50,476 nt of DNA from Kiritimatiellota bacterium (lineage in GTDB: Bacteria; Verrucomicrobiota; Kiritimatiellia; RFP12; UBA1067), in the NCBI GenBank assembly GCA_009778475.1, contig WRJS01000013.1, forward strand, positions 1 through 50,476, in the 5' to 3' direction. Position 1 is the stretch's first letter; each line of letters opens with the position of its first letter. Under the pieces are notes generated by a model. It searched no databases. It saw nothing but the letters and a program-made list of their open reading frames with translations, and was not told where the DNA came from. The translations under genes were made by a program, and so were the position numbers. This document shows, in pieces, positions 24,496 through 32,868 of the stretch.

Positions 24496-26687
24496 CGCAT
24501 TCGATCAGTGACGTTTTGGCGCAAAACGCGACTTCTTTTTTCATCCCGCCATTTCAACGGGCGTATGCTTGGGGGAAGCCGGAAATCGAGAGGTACTTTA
24601 GCGATGTCATCCGGATCATAAAGTCGGAGTTGGATCCTCATCAACACGACAAAGTGGAGCACTTTTTCGGTACGCTCGTCATCCGAAAAGAAGAGGAAGG
24701 TTTTGCCACGAAATCGGTGGTGATTGACGGTCAGCAACGGCTCACGACAACCTTGCTGTTTTTGATTGCCTTGCGTGATTTGGAGCCTGATGAAGCAAAG
24801 CGGAACCATATCACACAAAATTATTTGACGAACAACGCCTCAACGTTCGAGGACAAGATCAAACTTAAACAGGTCACAAGGGACTGGGATGCCTACAGGG
24901 CGCTGGTGAATAAAGAGAAAGAGGCGGCGCCCCAGGGGATTATCAGAAACGCTTATCTGCTTTTTGCAAAACTGATTAATGACACCCAAAAGCTAAACCC
25001 GCAGATTCAATTTGAGCATTACATCAAGGCAATCATGCGAATGAACGTCGCTGTCATCTTTCTGGACGAGCGACCGTTTAAGGGGGAAGACCCGCAGATT
25101 ATTTTTGAAACCCTGAACTCCCTTGGAAAACCGCTCACGCTCTCCGACCTGGTCAGAAACTTTGTGTTGCTAAACATGAATGCCAATGCCCAATCCAGCA
25201 CATACGAAACGCTTTGGCATCCCCGCATTGAATCCGTTCTGAATGATGACACTTCAAAGTTTTTCCGCGATTATCTTCAGTGCAAGACAGCCAGCAGCAT
25301 TAAAGTGGTCAGCGACAACAACACCAAGGAAGTTTACCAGCAGTTTAAAGACTTTGTGGGGGAGCGTTTTGCCTCTCATGATGATTTTATAAAAGACATA
25401 GTCCCTTATGTCCGTTGGTATAAATGGATTATCACGGAAGTCGTTACTGATACCATCAGCAGCGATGTGAAAAACAATAAGGCGATTATCGAGCTTGTCC
25501 GTAATATCTTCCACGACATCAGGGCTGAGGCGTTTAAGCCCTTTGTCTTAGGGCTGTTTGCATTTAACCAGTGCCACGCGATGGATGACGAGACGCTCAT
25601 TTCCATCCTGATTGCCATCCGCACCTATCTGATCCGTCGCCGTATTCTCGGGCTGGCGAAAGGCGAAAACAAAAATATAGTCCTGTTGGTCAACCGCATC
25701 AGGGACTTGGCGACGGGTTCGGTCTCAATGTTTGATTTACTGTCCAATATATTCTACGAGATGAGGGTTCCCAATGACAGTGAAATAAAAGCCGCCCTGT
25801 TGACGATGAATTTTTATGAGCTGAAAAACTACTCGAAATTCATTTTGGGGAAAATCGAGGAGCATAACGCAAAGGTCGCCGTGGATTTCCGTGACCCGAA
25901 AATCACGATTGAGCATATTATGCCGCAGAAACTGGACAATGGCTGGGAATCGGAGTTAGGGGGCGAGTGCGCGCGCATTCACAAGACGTATCTGCATAAC
26001 ATCGGGAACTTAATACTCACGGAGTTTAACAGCGAAATCGGCAACAAGCCGTTTGCGGAAAAGAAGCGGAAACTGAACGCCTCTTCGCTCCATTTCAGGT
26101 TGGATGTCATCAACAGAGAGACTTGGGGTGAAGCCAGCATCCGGGCGCATCAAGCGAATATGATTGCTTGGCTTCTGGAGACGTTCCCGTTGCCAGACGC
26201 TTACAGGGACAAGGAGAATTGGAAGACAAAAGTCATCGCCCGCACGCGCTTTTCTCCTTTGGATGACGAGGCGGATGATATGGCTGAAGGGAACAAGCCG
26301 TTAGAATTGCACATAGGGAACAACAGGATAAAAGTGGCAACATGGAACGATGTATTCCTCAAATTCATTCAGCACATCAAAGAGTGCCAAGATTTTGACT
26401 TTGGAATAATCCTTGACCATCACGCCGAACTTTTTTACAGAAGAGAAAATGACGGCATTTTGAAATGGTCGGAACTCAAGCCCCTCATGGAAAGGAATTC
26501 AAATCCAAGCATGAAATGGCGTTACAAGACGGTGGACGGCAAGACTTGGGATAAAGTTGAACCCCTGACGGACGATGTCTGCTTCATCCATGTCAACATT
26601 TCGGCTTCCATGTGCATGGCTCGCATTGCCAATATCATGGGCAAGTTTAACATGCCCAGCGACTATGTTGAGGTCGTGTTAAAGTGA
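24483..26687 (+). CDS. GmrSD-like DUF262/DUF1524 restriction protein
   Basis: 734 residues. The N-terminal DUF262 domain shows FIPPFQRAYAWG (about 20-31) and DGQQRL (82-87), the nucleotide-binding ParB/sulfiredoxin-like signature. The C-terminal DUF1524 domain shows IEHIMPQ (Glu477-His478) followed by HNIGNLILTEFNSEIGNKPF, an HNH-type nuclease motif. GmrSD proteins are type IV enzymes that cleave DNA with modified cytosines; other members serve in different defence systems. About 130 further residues after DUF1524 are unassigned. The start overlaps the doubtful upstream frame; ATG 24483 leads straight into the conserved domain. Composition is intermediate between the AT-rich stretch and the chromosome. 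A Fic gene follows after 19 bases, probably cotranscribed. Confidence 0.9.
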   Translation: MQTVTHSISDVLAQNATSFFIPPFQRAYAWGKPEIERYFSDVIRIIKSELDPHQHDKVEHFFGTLVIRKEEEGFATKSVVIDGQQRLTTTLLFLIALRDLEPDEAKRNHITQNYLTNNASTFEDKIKLKQVTRDWDAYRALVNKEKEAAPQGIIRNAYLLFAKLINDTQKLNPQIQFEHYIKAIMRMNVAVIFLDERPFKGEDPQIIFETLNSLGKPLTLSDLVRNFVLLNMNANAQSSTYETLWHPRIESVLNDDTSKFFRDYLQCKTASSIKVVSDNNTKEVYQQFKDFVGERFASHDDFIKDIVPYVRWYKWIITEVVTDTISSDVKNNKAIIELVRNIFHDIRAEAFKPFVLGLFAFNQCHAMDDETLISILIAIRTYLIRRRILGLAKGENKNIVLLVNRIRDLATGSVSMFDLLSNIFYEMRVPNDSEIKAALLTMNFYELKNYSKFILGKIEEHNAKVAVDFRDPKITIEHIMPQKLDNGWESELGGECARIHKTYLHNIGNLILTEFNSEIGNKPFAEKKRKLNASSLHFRLDVINRETWGEASIRAHQANMIAWLLETFPLPDAYRDKENWKTKVIARTRFSPLDDEADDMAEGNKPLELHIGNNRIKVATWNDVFLKFIQHIKECQDFDFGIILDHHAELFYRRENDGILKWSELKPLMERNSNPSMKWRYKTVDGKTWDKVEPLTDDVCFIHVNISASMCMARIANIMGKFNMPSDYVEVVLK

Positions 26688-26706
26688 TTGAGATTTTAAA
26701 ATCCAC

Positions 26707-27426
26707 ATGACATTAACCGCATATCTCAAAGAGGAGAAGGATGCCCGACGGAGGGGCGGGTTGTATCACAAGACGCAGGTGAGCCTTGCCTACAACTCGA
26801 ACAGGATTGAGGGGAGCAAACTGACGGAGGAGCAGACCCGTTACATCTTTGAGACCCGCACAATCGGGTTCAAGGATCAGGAGGCTGTTCCGGTTGATGA
26901 CATCATCGAGACCTCAAACCACTTTATCGCGTTTGATTATCTGCTCGACACGGTTGACACGCCGTTGTCCAACGCGCTCATCAAGAAGGTTCACGGCATC
27001 TTGAAGGCAAGCACATCCGACGCCGCGAAAGCGTGGTTCATGGTCGGCGAATGGAAAAGGCTGCCGAATGAGGTGGGGGGGACAGAAACCACGTTGCCCG
27101 AAAATGTGGGAGCCGATATGGACAGCCTCAATGCCTGGTATCACTCGATAGCCGAGATTACGTTTGAAAACATCGTGGAGTATCATTGGCGTTTTGAGAA
27201 AATCCACCCGTTTCAGGACGGCAACGGCAGGGTGGGGCGACTCATTATGTTCCGGGAATGCCTGCGGAGCAACATAGCCCCGTTCATCATCGACGACAGC
27301 CACAAACAGTTTTACTATCGCGGATTGAAAGCGTTTGCGAACGAGAGGGGTTATCTGATGGACACCTGTTTGTCAGCGCAAGACACGTACAAGGAATGGA
27401 TGACGTATTTTGCAATTACGAATTAA
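26707..27426 (+). CDS. Fic-family protein with N-terminal inhibitory motif
   Basis: 239 residues. The Fic core HPFQDGNGRVGR (167-178) is complete, including the catalytic His and the phosphate-binding loop, so AMP transfer to a target hydroxyl is plausible. An N-terminal inhibitory helix motif SNRIEG (31-36) matches the class II [S/T]xxxE[G/N] arrangement, in which the Glu blocks productive ATP binding. The protein is therefore probably self-regulated. The gene starts 19 bases after the GmrSD-like gene. The pair may be cotranscribed; whether they work together is unknown. The 3' end coincides with a 44-bp repeat shared with 22825. Confidence 0.9.
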   Translation: MTLTAYLKEEKDARRRGGLYHKTQVSLAYNSNRIEGSKLTEEQTRYIFETRTIGFKDQEAVPVDDIIETSNHFIAFDYLLDTVDTPLSNALIKKVHGILKASTSDAAKAWFMVGEWKRLPNEVGGTETTLPENVGADMDSLNAWYHSIAEITFENIVEYHWRFEKIHPFQDGNGRVGRLIMFRECLRSNIAPFIIDDSHKQFYYRGLKAFANERGYLMDTCLSAQDTYKEWMTYFAITN

Positions 27427-27457
27427 ACATGGAAACATGAAACAGCATTTACCGCAA
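27414..27457. repeat. 44-bp direct repeat, right copy (partner at 22825)
   Basis: It begins inside the last codons of the Fic gene and extends past the stop. It is followed to 27598 by fragments of the CCTTTGTGTGAGACCC repeat type. Together with the copy at 22825 it may mark the boundaries of an inserted segment, or both may belong to a dispersed family. Confidence 0.6.
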
Positions 27458-27598
27458 AGGGTGCAAAGTTTTTTGTCGGGATTCTCAGAGTCGGTTTTAA
27501 GCCATTCCTTTGTGTCCTCAGTGCCTTTGTGTGAGACCCTTGCGGTTAAAGAGAATTGAATGCAGGTTCTGAGATTTGCGACTATTCCCTGAACGATT

Positions 27599-28798
27599 AT
27601 GAGCGATGTCGTGATATATGCCGCCGTTATTGAGGATGAGGCGAAGGCGCAGGTTGAGGTGCTGGCGCGGCAGAAGTCATTCTGCGACCAGAAGATCAGG
27701 ATCATGCCGGATGTCCATGCGGGGAAGGGGTGCGTCATCGGGTTCACGTCCACGATCGGCGGCTATGTGATCCCCAATGTCGTCGGCGTCGATATCGGGT
27801 GCGGGATGCTCACGGTGGGGCTTGGCGCGTATGAGATTGACCTGCAAGCCCTCGATGCTGTCATCCGGCAGCATGTCCCGAGCGGTCGGGGCGTCCACAG
27901 CGGGCGCGTGTGCAAGTACGATGGCATCCAGCGGCTCAAATGTTATCGCGAACTGAAGGACACGAAGCGGCTTGAGCGGAGCCTTGGCACGCTCGGCAGC
28001 GGCAATCATTTCATCGAGGTTGACGTTGATGAAAGCGGCGGCAAGTTTCTCGTGATCCATACGGGGAGCCGGAACCTCGGGAAACAGGTCGCCGAGCATT
28101 ACCAGAATCTGGCTTATGACTTGCTGCGCGGTAAGGGTAAGTTGCTTGATGAGCAGGAGCGGCTGATCGCCAGTTATAAGGCCCAAGGGCGCAGGGACGA
28201 ACTGCAGCAGGCTATCAGCGAATTGCGGAAGCAGCACAAGGCTTCAGACACCGACATACCCAAGGACCTTGCCTATCTGACCGGGCGGCACAAGGATGAC
28301 TACCTGCATGACATGGCCATCTGCCAAGAGTACGCCGCGTTAAACAGGCGGAGCATCGGACGGATCATCCTTGACAAGATGGGCGCCGGGGCGTTGCCTG
28401 CTCATGCCTTCGAGACGATACACAACTACATTGACGTTGACAGCGGGATCATCAGGAAGGGCGCGATAAACGCCGACAAAGGGAAAATGCTGCTGATCCC
28501 CCTCAACATGCGCGATGGCTGTATCATCGGGATCGGGAAGGGCAATCCCGAATGGAACAACTCCGCCCCGCACGGTGCCGGGCGCACGATGAGCCGCACG
28601 AAAGCCAAGCAGCAGTTCTCGATGGACGAATACCGGGCGAGCATGCGGGGGATATTCACGACAAGCGTGTGCGCCGACACGCTGGATGAGTTGCCCATGG
28701 CATACAAAAACATGGAGGACATTATCGGTATCATCGGCGACACCGTTGAGGTCGTCAAGATCATCAAGCCGATCTACAATTTCAAGGCGGGTGAGTGA
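27599..28798 (+). CDS. rtcB: RtcB-family RNA ligase
   Basis: 399 residues, the usual size. RtcB joins RNA 2',3'-cyclic phosphate (or 3'-phosphate) ends to 5'-hydroxyl ends using GTP and Mn2+, with a covalent His-GMP step. Signatures: MPDVHAGKGCVIGFT, VGVDIGCGM (metal-binding Asp and Cys), GTLGSGNHFIEV, IHTGSRNLG, and PHGAGRTMSR with the presumed guanylylated His at about 325. It may repair RNA cut by toxins or damage. No archease or RtcA gene is nearby. There is no strong ribosome-binding site before ATG 27599. High GC, unlike the AT-rich island upstream. Confidence 0.93.
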   Translation: MSDVVIYAAVIEDEAKAQVEVLARQKSFCDQKIRIMPDVHAGKGCVIGFTSTIGGYVIPNVVGVDIGCGMLTVGLGAYEIDLQALDAVIRQHVPSGRGVHSGRVCKYDGIQRLKCYRELKDTKRLERSLGTLGSGNHFIEVDVDESGGKFLVIHTGSRNLGKQVAEHYQNLAYDLLRGKGKLLDEQERLIASYKAQGRRDELQQAISELRKQHKASDTDIPKDLAYLTGRHKDDYLHDMAICQEYAALNRRSIGRIILDKMGAGALPAHAFETIHNYIDVDSGIIRKGAINADKGKMLLIPLNMRDGCIIGIGKGNPEWNNSAPHGAGRTMSRTKAKQQFSMDEYRASMRGIFTTSVCADTLDELPMAYKNMEDIIGIIGDTVEVVKIIKPIYNFKAGE

Positions 28799-29066
28799 GG
28801 CGGCCTTGGAGGGACAGGATGAATGGATTAGGATTATTTCCGCGCAGAGACGCAAAGGCGCAGAGTTTTTTAGACAGGATTTCCCCTTCGGGGCGCATAT
28901 ATTACAGGATGTTTTTTAACCACAGATTACACGGATTACGCAGATGGTTTTTTAATCTGTGAAATCTGCGTCATCTGCGGTTAAGGGTATTTTCGCGCAG
29001 AGGCGCAGAGACGCAGGATTTTTTTTAGACAGGATTAACAGGATTTTAGAGGATTAGTACGGATGA
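28799..29066. repeat. Composite intergenic repeat cluster between rtcB and the sulfatase
   Basis: About 270 bases made of GCAGAGACGCAAAGGCGCAG pieces, a CCCCTTCGGGGCGCATATAT element, a hairpin built of ACAGATTACACGGATTACGC and its imperfect complement, and AACAGGATTTTA units. The same modules occur in changed order at 36525-36745 and 49560-49730. No gene. Confidence 0.75.
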
Positions 29067-29079
29067 GGGGGGGGCAATT

Positions 29080-30459
29080 ATGAGTGGTTTTGCGAAGAGG
29101 GGGCTGAGCCTTGTGGCGGCGGCATGGGGGATGGCCGCGGTGGCGGCGGGGAAGCCGAACATCGTGGTCATCGTGGCGGATGACATGGGGTATGGGGATT
29201 GCGGGGCGTACGGGTGCGCGGACATCCCGACGCCGCACATCGACGCGCTGGCGAAGGCGGGGGTGCGGTTCTCGGACGGTTATGTGACGGGGGCGGTGTG
29301 CAGCCCGTCGAGGGCATCGCTGATGACGGGGCGCTACCATCACCGCGACGGGGTGCATGACTGGATCCCGGCGGGGAAGCCGGGCCTCAGCACGGATGTG
29401 CCGACGGTGGCGGGCTACCTGCGGGGGGCGGGCTACCGCACGGCGGTCATCGGCAAATGGCACTTGGGCGAGGCGGAGGGGTGCCACCCGCTGAGGCGCG
29501 GGTTCGACGAGTTCTACGGGTTCCTCGGGGGGCACCGCGATTATTTCCCGGACAAGCCGCTGAAGCCCGGCGAGAAGGTCAACACCTACACGCAGATGAT
29601 GCGGGGCGAGGCGCGCGCGGAGGAGGCGGAGTACACGACGCACGCGTTCGGGCGCGAGGCGGCGGCGTTCATCGGGCGGCAGAAGGGCGGGGGGGCGCCG
29701 TTCTTCCTGTATCTGGCGTTCAACGCGGTGCATACGCCGCTGCAGGCGCCGGAGGATTATCTGGAGCGGTTCGGGCATATCCCGGACAAGGCGCGGCGGA
29801 CGTATGCAGCGATGCTGTCGGCGATGGATGACGCGGTGGGGCGCGTGTCCGCCGCGCTGCGCGACGCAGGGCTGGAGGAAGACACGCTGGTCTGCTTCAT
29901 CAGCGACAACGGCGGCCCCATCACGCGCAACGCGCCGAACGCCTCGCGCAACACGCCGCTGCGCGGGGGCAAGGGCGAGACGTGGGAGGGCGGCATCCGC
30001 GTGCCGTTCGTGATGCAGTGGAAGGGGGTCCTGCCGGAGGGCACGGTGTACGGAAAGCCCGTCATCCAGATGGACATGACGGCGACGTTCCTCGCGCTGG
30101 CGGGGGTGGCGGCGGATGCGCGGTGGGCGCTTGACGGGGTGGACCTGATGCCGTTCCTGACGGGCAACATGGCGGGGGCGCCGCACGGCGCGCTCTGCTG
30201 GGAGTACGGGACGCAGTGGGCGGTCCGTCAGGGCGACTGGAAACTCGTGTCCGCGTGCCCGTCGGGGAAAGAGGGCGGCGAGCAGGTCATCGCGCTGTAC
30301 AACCTCGGGCGGGACATCGGCGAGAAGGACAACCGCGCGGCGACGGAGCCGGCGCGCGTGAAGGAGATGATGTCCGCGTGGTGCGCGTGGCGGGGGGACG
30401 TCTTGGGCGAGACGGCGGCGGCGCGGGTTGACTTGGCCGACGTGGCGTATGCGCCGTGA
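29080..30459 (+). CDS. Secreted sulfatase, Cys-type (formylglycine-dependent)
   Basis: 459 residues. A short signal peptide (LSLVAAAWGMAAVAA) precedes the mature start KPNIVVIVADDMGYGD, whose DD pair binds calcium. The activation motif CSPSR (Cys74-Arg78) is followed by SLMTGRYHHR; Cys74 would be oxidised to formylglycine by a maturase, not encoded in this window. Further family motifs are IGKWHLGE and FISDNGGP. Such enzymes hydrolyse sulfate esters of carbohydrates, and Kiritimatiellota and Planctomycetes often encode many. The ribosome-binding site is unusual: a run of eight G (29067-29074) five bases before the ATG. Substrate unknown. Confidence 0.92.
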   Translation: MSGFAKRGLSLVAAAWGMAAVAAGKPNIVVIVADDMGYGDCGAYGCADIPTPHIDALAKAGVRFSDGYVTGAVCSPSRASLMTGRYHHRDGVHDWIPAGKPGLSTDVPTVAGYLRGAGYRTAVIGKWHLGEAEGCHPLRRGFDEFYGFLGGHRDYFPDKPLKPGEKVNTYTQMMRGEARAEEAEYTTHAFGREAAAFIGRQKGGGAPFFLYLAFNAVHTPLQAPEDYLERFGHIPDKARRTYAAMLSAMDDAVGRVSAALRDAGLEEDTLVCFISDNGGPITRNAPNASRNTPLRGGKGETWEGGIRVPFVMQWKGVLPEGTVYGKPVIQMDMTATFLALAGVAADARWALDGVDLMPFLTGNMAGAPHGALCWEYGTQWAVRQGDWKLVSACPSGKEGGEQVIALYNLGRDIGEKDNRAATEPARVKEMMSAWCAWRGDVLGETAAARVDLADVAYAP

Positions 30460-30887
30460 GAGGTCGGCGGGAGGGAGGGGGGGGAGGGGAATATCCAATA
30501 TTCAACACGGAATATTCAATGTCCAAGTTGAATGCGCTACGAAATGGTGGACAGGCTTTCCGGGCTGTCACCGGAAGGCTGAAAGCCTTCTATCAGTAGC
30601 ACAGGGCAACGCCCTGTGTCGGGGGGCGGATAACGTTTGTAGGCTGTAGGCCTACCATCAAAAGGATGCAAGACTTACAGCCTTGAAACAATACGCATAC
30701 GCCTACACAGGGCGCTGCCCTGTGCTGTTGATGTAGCCCCTTCGGGGCAAAGAGGTGGCTCATGCCAAGGTGACACGGGCTGTAGCGCCCCTTCAAGGGT
30801 ATTCCTGCCTGTGATTTCTCGCTCTGCGGGCAGGAATTCCCCTGAAGGGGGCGCATACAGCCCGCACCACCTTGTGATGTTCGGGAA
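30460..30887. repeat. Composite intergenic repeats before the DUF350 operon
   Basis: About 430 bases with no gene. It holds AATATTCAA-type repeats, CACAGGGCAACGCCCTGTGT hairpins in two orientations (about 30600 and 30706), and a GCGGGCAGGAATTCCCC element with its inverted partner (about 30790-30875) resembling the one at 6708. The operon promoter must lie here but is hidden by repeats. Confidence 0.65.
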
Positions 30888-30896
30888 GTGAACGTT

Positions 30897-31598
30897 ATGG
30901 ATCATATCGAGTTCGTTATCCTTACGCTGTCCGGGTTCTTGACGGTTAAGTTCCTCGCCAAGTGGTACTGGCCGATCTTTTGCGCGTGGCCTGCCGGGCG
31001 CGGCAGGCTGGGGAGGGCCATGTTGTGCTTGTTGCCCGTCGCGGCGCTTGCCGTCATTGTCGTCACGCTGACGACGTGGGCGGCCTCGGACGTGGTCGGC
31101 AGCCCGCTGTTCATCCTGTTTTACACGCTGCTCGGGTTCGCGTGGCTGCATCTCGGCGTTTTCATCATGGACGCGCTCTTTGACCTGTCGTGGCGGGACG
31201 ACATCCTGGGCATGGGCAACAGGGCGGCGTTGTGGGCGTTGAGCGGGGGGTTCCTGGGGTTCACGGTCATCTATGCGGCGGCCAACATCGGCGACGGGCC
31301 GGGGTGGTGGTGCGTGGCCTTCGCGGGGGGGCTGGGCCTGGCCGCGTGGGTCGCGCTGGCCTTGCTGGTCAACCGGCTGACGGATGTGTTTGAGCGCGTC
31401 ACGGTGGGGCGGGACGTCGCGTGCGGCGTCCGTTTCGGGTGCTACCTCCTCGCGAGCGGGGTTATCCTCGGGAGGGCGTCGTCGGGCGACTGGACGTCTT
31501 TCCCCATGACGGTCGTGGAGTTCGGGGCGGGGTGGCCGGCGCTGCCGCTGGCGGGGGCGGCGGTTATCGGAGAGAGGCTGTTTAAGCGTCATGGATAA
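30897..31598 (+). CDS. DUF350 family inner-membrane protein
   Basis: 233 residues. ATG 30897 is chosen because GGGAAGTGA lies at a suitable distance; a GTG at 30888 is possible. About six to seven hydrophobic segments form two related halves. The second half contains LVNRLTDVFERVTVGRDV followed by GVRFGCYLLASGVILGRA, the DUF350 signature (E. coli YjfL is a single-unit relative). DUF350 genes commonly neighbour glutathionylspermidine-synthase-like ATP-grasp genes, as here: the next gene overlaps by eight bases. Its role is unknown; the context suggests a membrane partner of the peptide-ligase-like enzyme. Confidence 0.85.
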   Translation: MDHIEFVILTLSGFLTVKFLAKWYWPIFCAWPAGRGRLGRAMLCLLPVAALAVIVVTLTTWAASDVVGSPLFILFYTLLGFAWLHLGVFIMDALFDLSWRDDILGMGNRAALWALSGGFLGFTVIYAAANIGDGPGWWCVAFAGGLGLAAWVALALLVNRLTDVFERVTVGRDVACGVRFGCYLLASGVILGRASSGDWTSFPMTVVEFGAGWPALPLAGAAVIGERLFKRHG

Positions 31599-32868
31599 CG
31601 GAATGACATTGGGGACGATCCCGGACGCGGCGTATCCAGAGTACCGGTATGACGTCATCTTCAACGCGTACAAGTGGGACCCGCAGGTGGGCGACAGCAA
31701 CACCGTCGCACGGCACGTCGTGCTGATGGACAGGGGCGCGGCCGGGCAACTGGAGCGGTGGGCGGAACGGCTCGCGGCGGAGACCATGCTGATGGAGGAG
31801 GCGCTGATCGGCAAGCCCCACTTGTCGAAAGCGCTGGGGCTGCCGAAGCGGGTGCTCAAGGCGGCGGCGGGGCTGTCCGGGTATGAGCGCGGCAACAACG
31901 TCCGGCTGATGCGCTTTGACTTCCACCCGACCGAGGAGGGGTGGGCGCTTTCGGAGGTGAACAGCGACGTGCCGGGGGGCATCGCGGAGGCCTCCGTCCT
32001 GCCGTCGATCGCCGGGAAGTGGTTCGGTGATTTCGCGCCGCACGGGGATACCGCCGGGGCCCTGCTGGACGCTTTCCGCGACAAGGTCGCGCCGGGCGGG
32101 ACCATCGCGCTGGTTCACGCGACGTCGTACGCGGACGACCGGCAGGTGATGCAATGCTTGGGCGACTGTTTTGAGAACGCCGGCTACCGCGCATGGTACA
32201 CCGCGCCCGACCGTCTCGCGTGGGACAAGAAGCGGGCCGTCGGGGCGGACGGCATCATCCGTTTCTTCCCCTTGGAGTGGCTCGCGAACCTGCCCCGCAA
32301 CGCGGCGTGGGAGGGGTACTTCGACACGGCCACGCCGTCCTGCAACCACCCGGTCGCGCTCTTCGCGCAATCCAAGCGGCTGCCGCTGATATGGGATGAA
32401 CTGGGGGTTGACATCCCGACGTGGAAGAGCCTGCTGCCCGAGACGGTGGATACGAGGGCTTACGGCTCGCGGGGACGCTCGCCCTCCACTTGCTCGATGC
32501 AGGGCAGAAGCCCTGCGCTCCCGGCGATGGAGGGCGAGCGTCCTCGCGAGCTGCAAGGGGAATGGATTCTGAAGCCCGCCTTGGGCAGGGTCGGCGAGGG
32601 CATCCCCATCAAGGGGACCATGCCCGAAAAGGAAATCCGCCTTGTCGAGAAGGCGGCGAAGAGGCACCCTGAGGACTGGGTGGCGCAGCGGCTGTTCCGC
32701 AGCCGACCGCTGGCCGCCGAGAACGGGGAGCAGTACCACCTCTGCATCGGGGCGTTCACGGTGGACGGGAAAAGCGCGGGGTTCTACGGCAGGGTCAGCC
32801 CCACCCCGCGCATGGACGCGAACGCGAAGGACATACCTGTGCTGGTGAGGAAGGGCGGCGCGTCATGA
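31591..32868 (+). CDS. Glutathionylspermidine-synthase-like ATP-grasp ligase with in-frame palindromic insert
   Basis: 425 residues, coupled to DUF350 (8-nt overlap) and to the next gene (ATGA overlap). Motifs typical of the family C-terminal domain of glutathionylspermidine synthase (YjfC/YgiC-like): RLMRFDFHPTEEGWALSEVN near residue 110, and EWILKPALGRVGEG, the ATP-grasp nucleotide-binding strand and Gly-rich loop, near residue 330. These enzymes form amide bonds with ATP; the true substrates of YjfC/YgiC types are unknown. Residues about 290-322 (beginning AYGSRGRSPS, ending EGERPREL) are encoded by a copy of the intergenic GC palindrome, inserted in frame just before the ATP-binding strand. 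Without it the protein would be about 393 residues, near the usual family size. Confidence 0.85.
   Translation: MDNGMTLGTIPDAAYPEYRYDVIFNAYKWDPQVGDSNTVARHVVLMDRGAAGQLERWAERLAAETMLMEEALIGKPHLSKALGLPKRVLKAAAGLSGYERGNNVRLMRFDFHPTEEGWALSEVNSDVPGGIAEASVLPSIAGKWFGDFAPHGDTAGALLDAFRDKVAPGGTIALVHATSYADDRQVMQCLGDCFENAGYRAWYTAPDRLAWDKKRAVGADGIIRFFPLEWLANLPRNAAWEGYFDTATPSCNHPVALFAQSKRLPLIWDELGVDIPTWKSLLPETVDTRAYGSRGRSPSTCSMQGRSPALPAMEGERPRELQGEWILKPALGRVGEGIPIKGTMPEKEIRLVEKAAKRHPEDWVAQRLFRSRPLAAENGEQYHLCIGAFTVDGKSAGFYGRVSPTPRMDANAKDIPVLVRKGGAS
32464..32552. repeat. GC-rich palindromic repeat inserted in frame within a coding gene
   Basis: Arms 32464-32488 and 32528-32552 are inverted copies (23 of 25 positions pair) of the GGACGCTCGCCCTCCA arm found intergenically at 3911 and 3979. 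A perfect inner hairpin (32499-32516, stem GCAGGGC / GCCCTGC) lies between them. The unit keeps the reading frame open and has no stop in the gene's frame. Confidence 0.85.
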
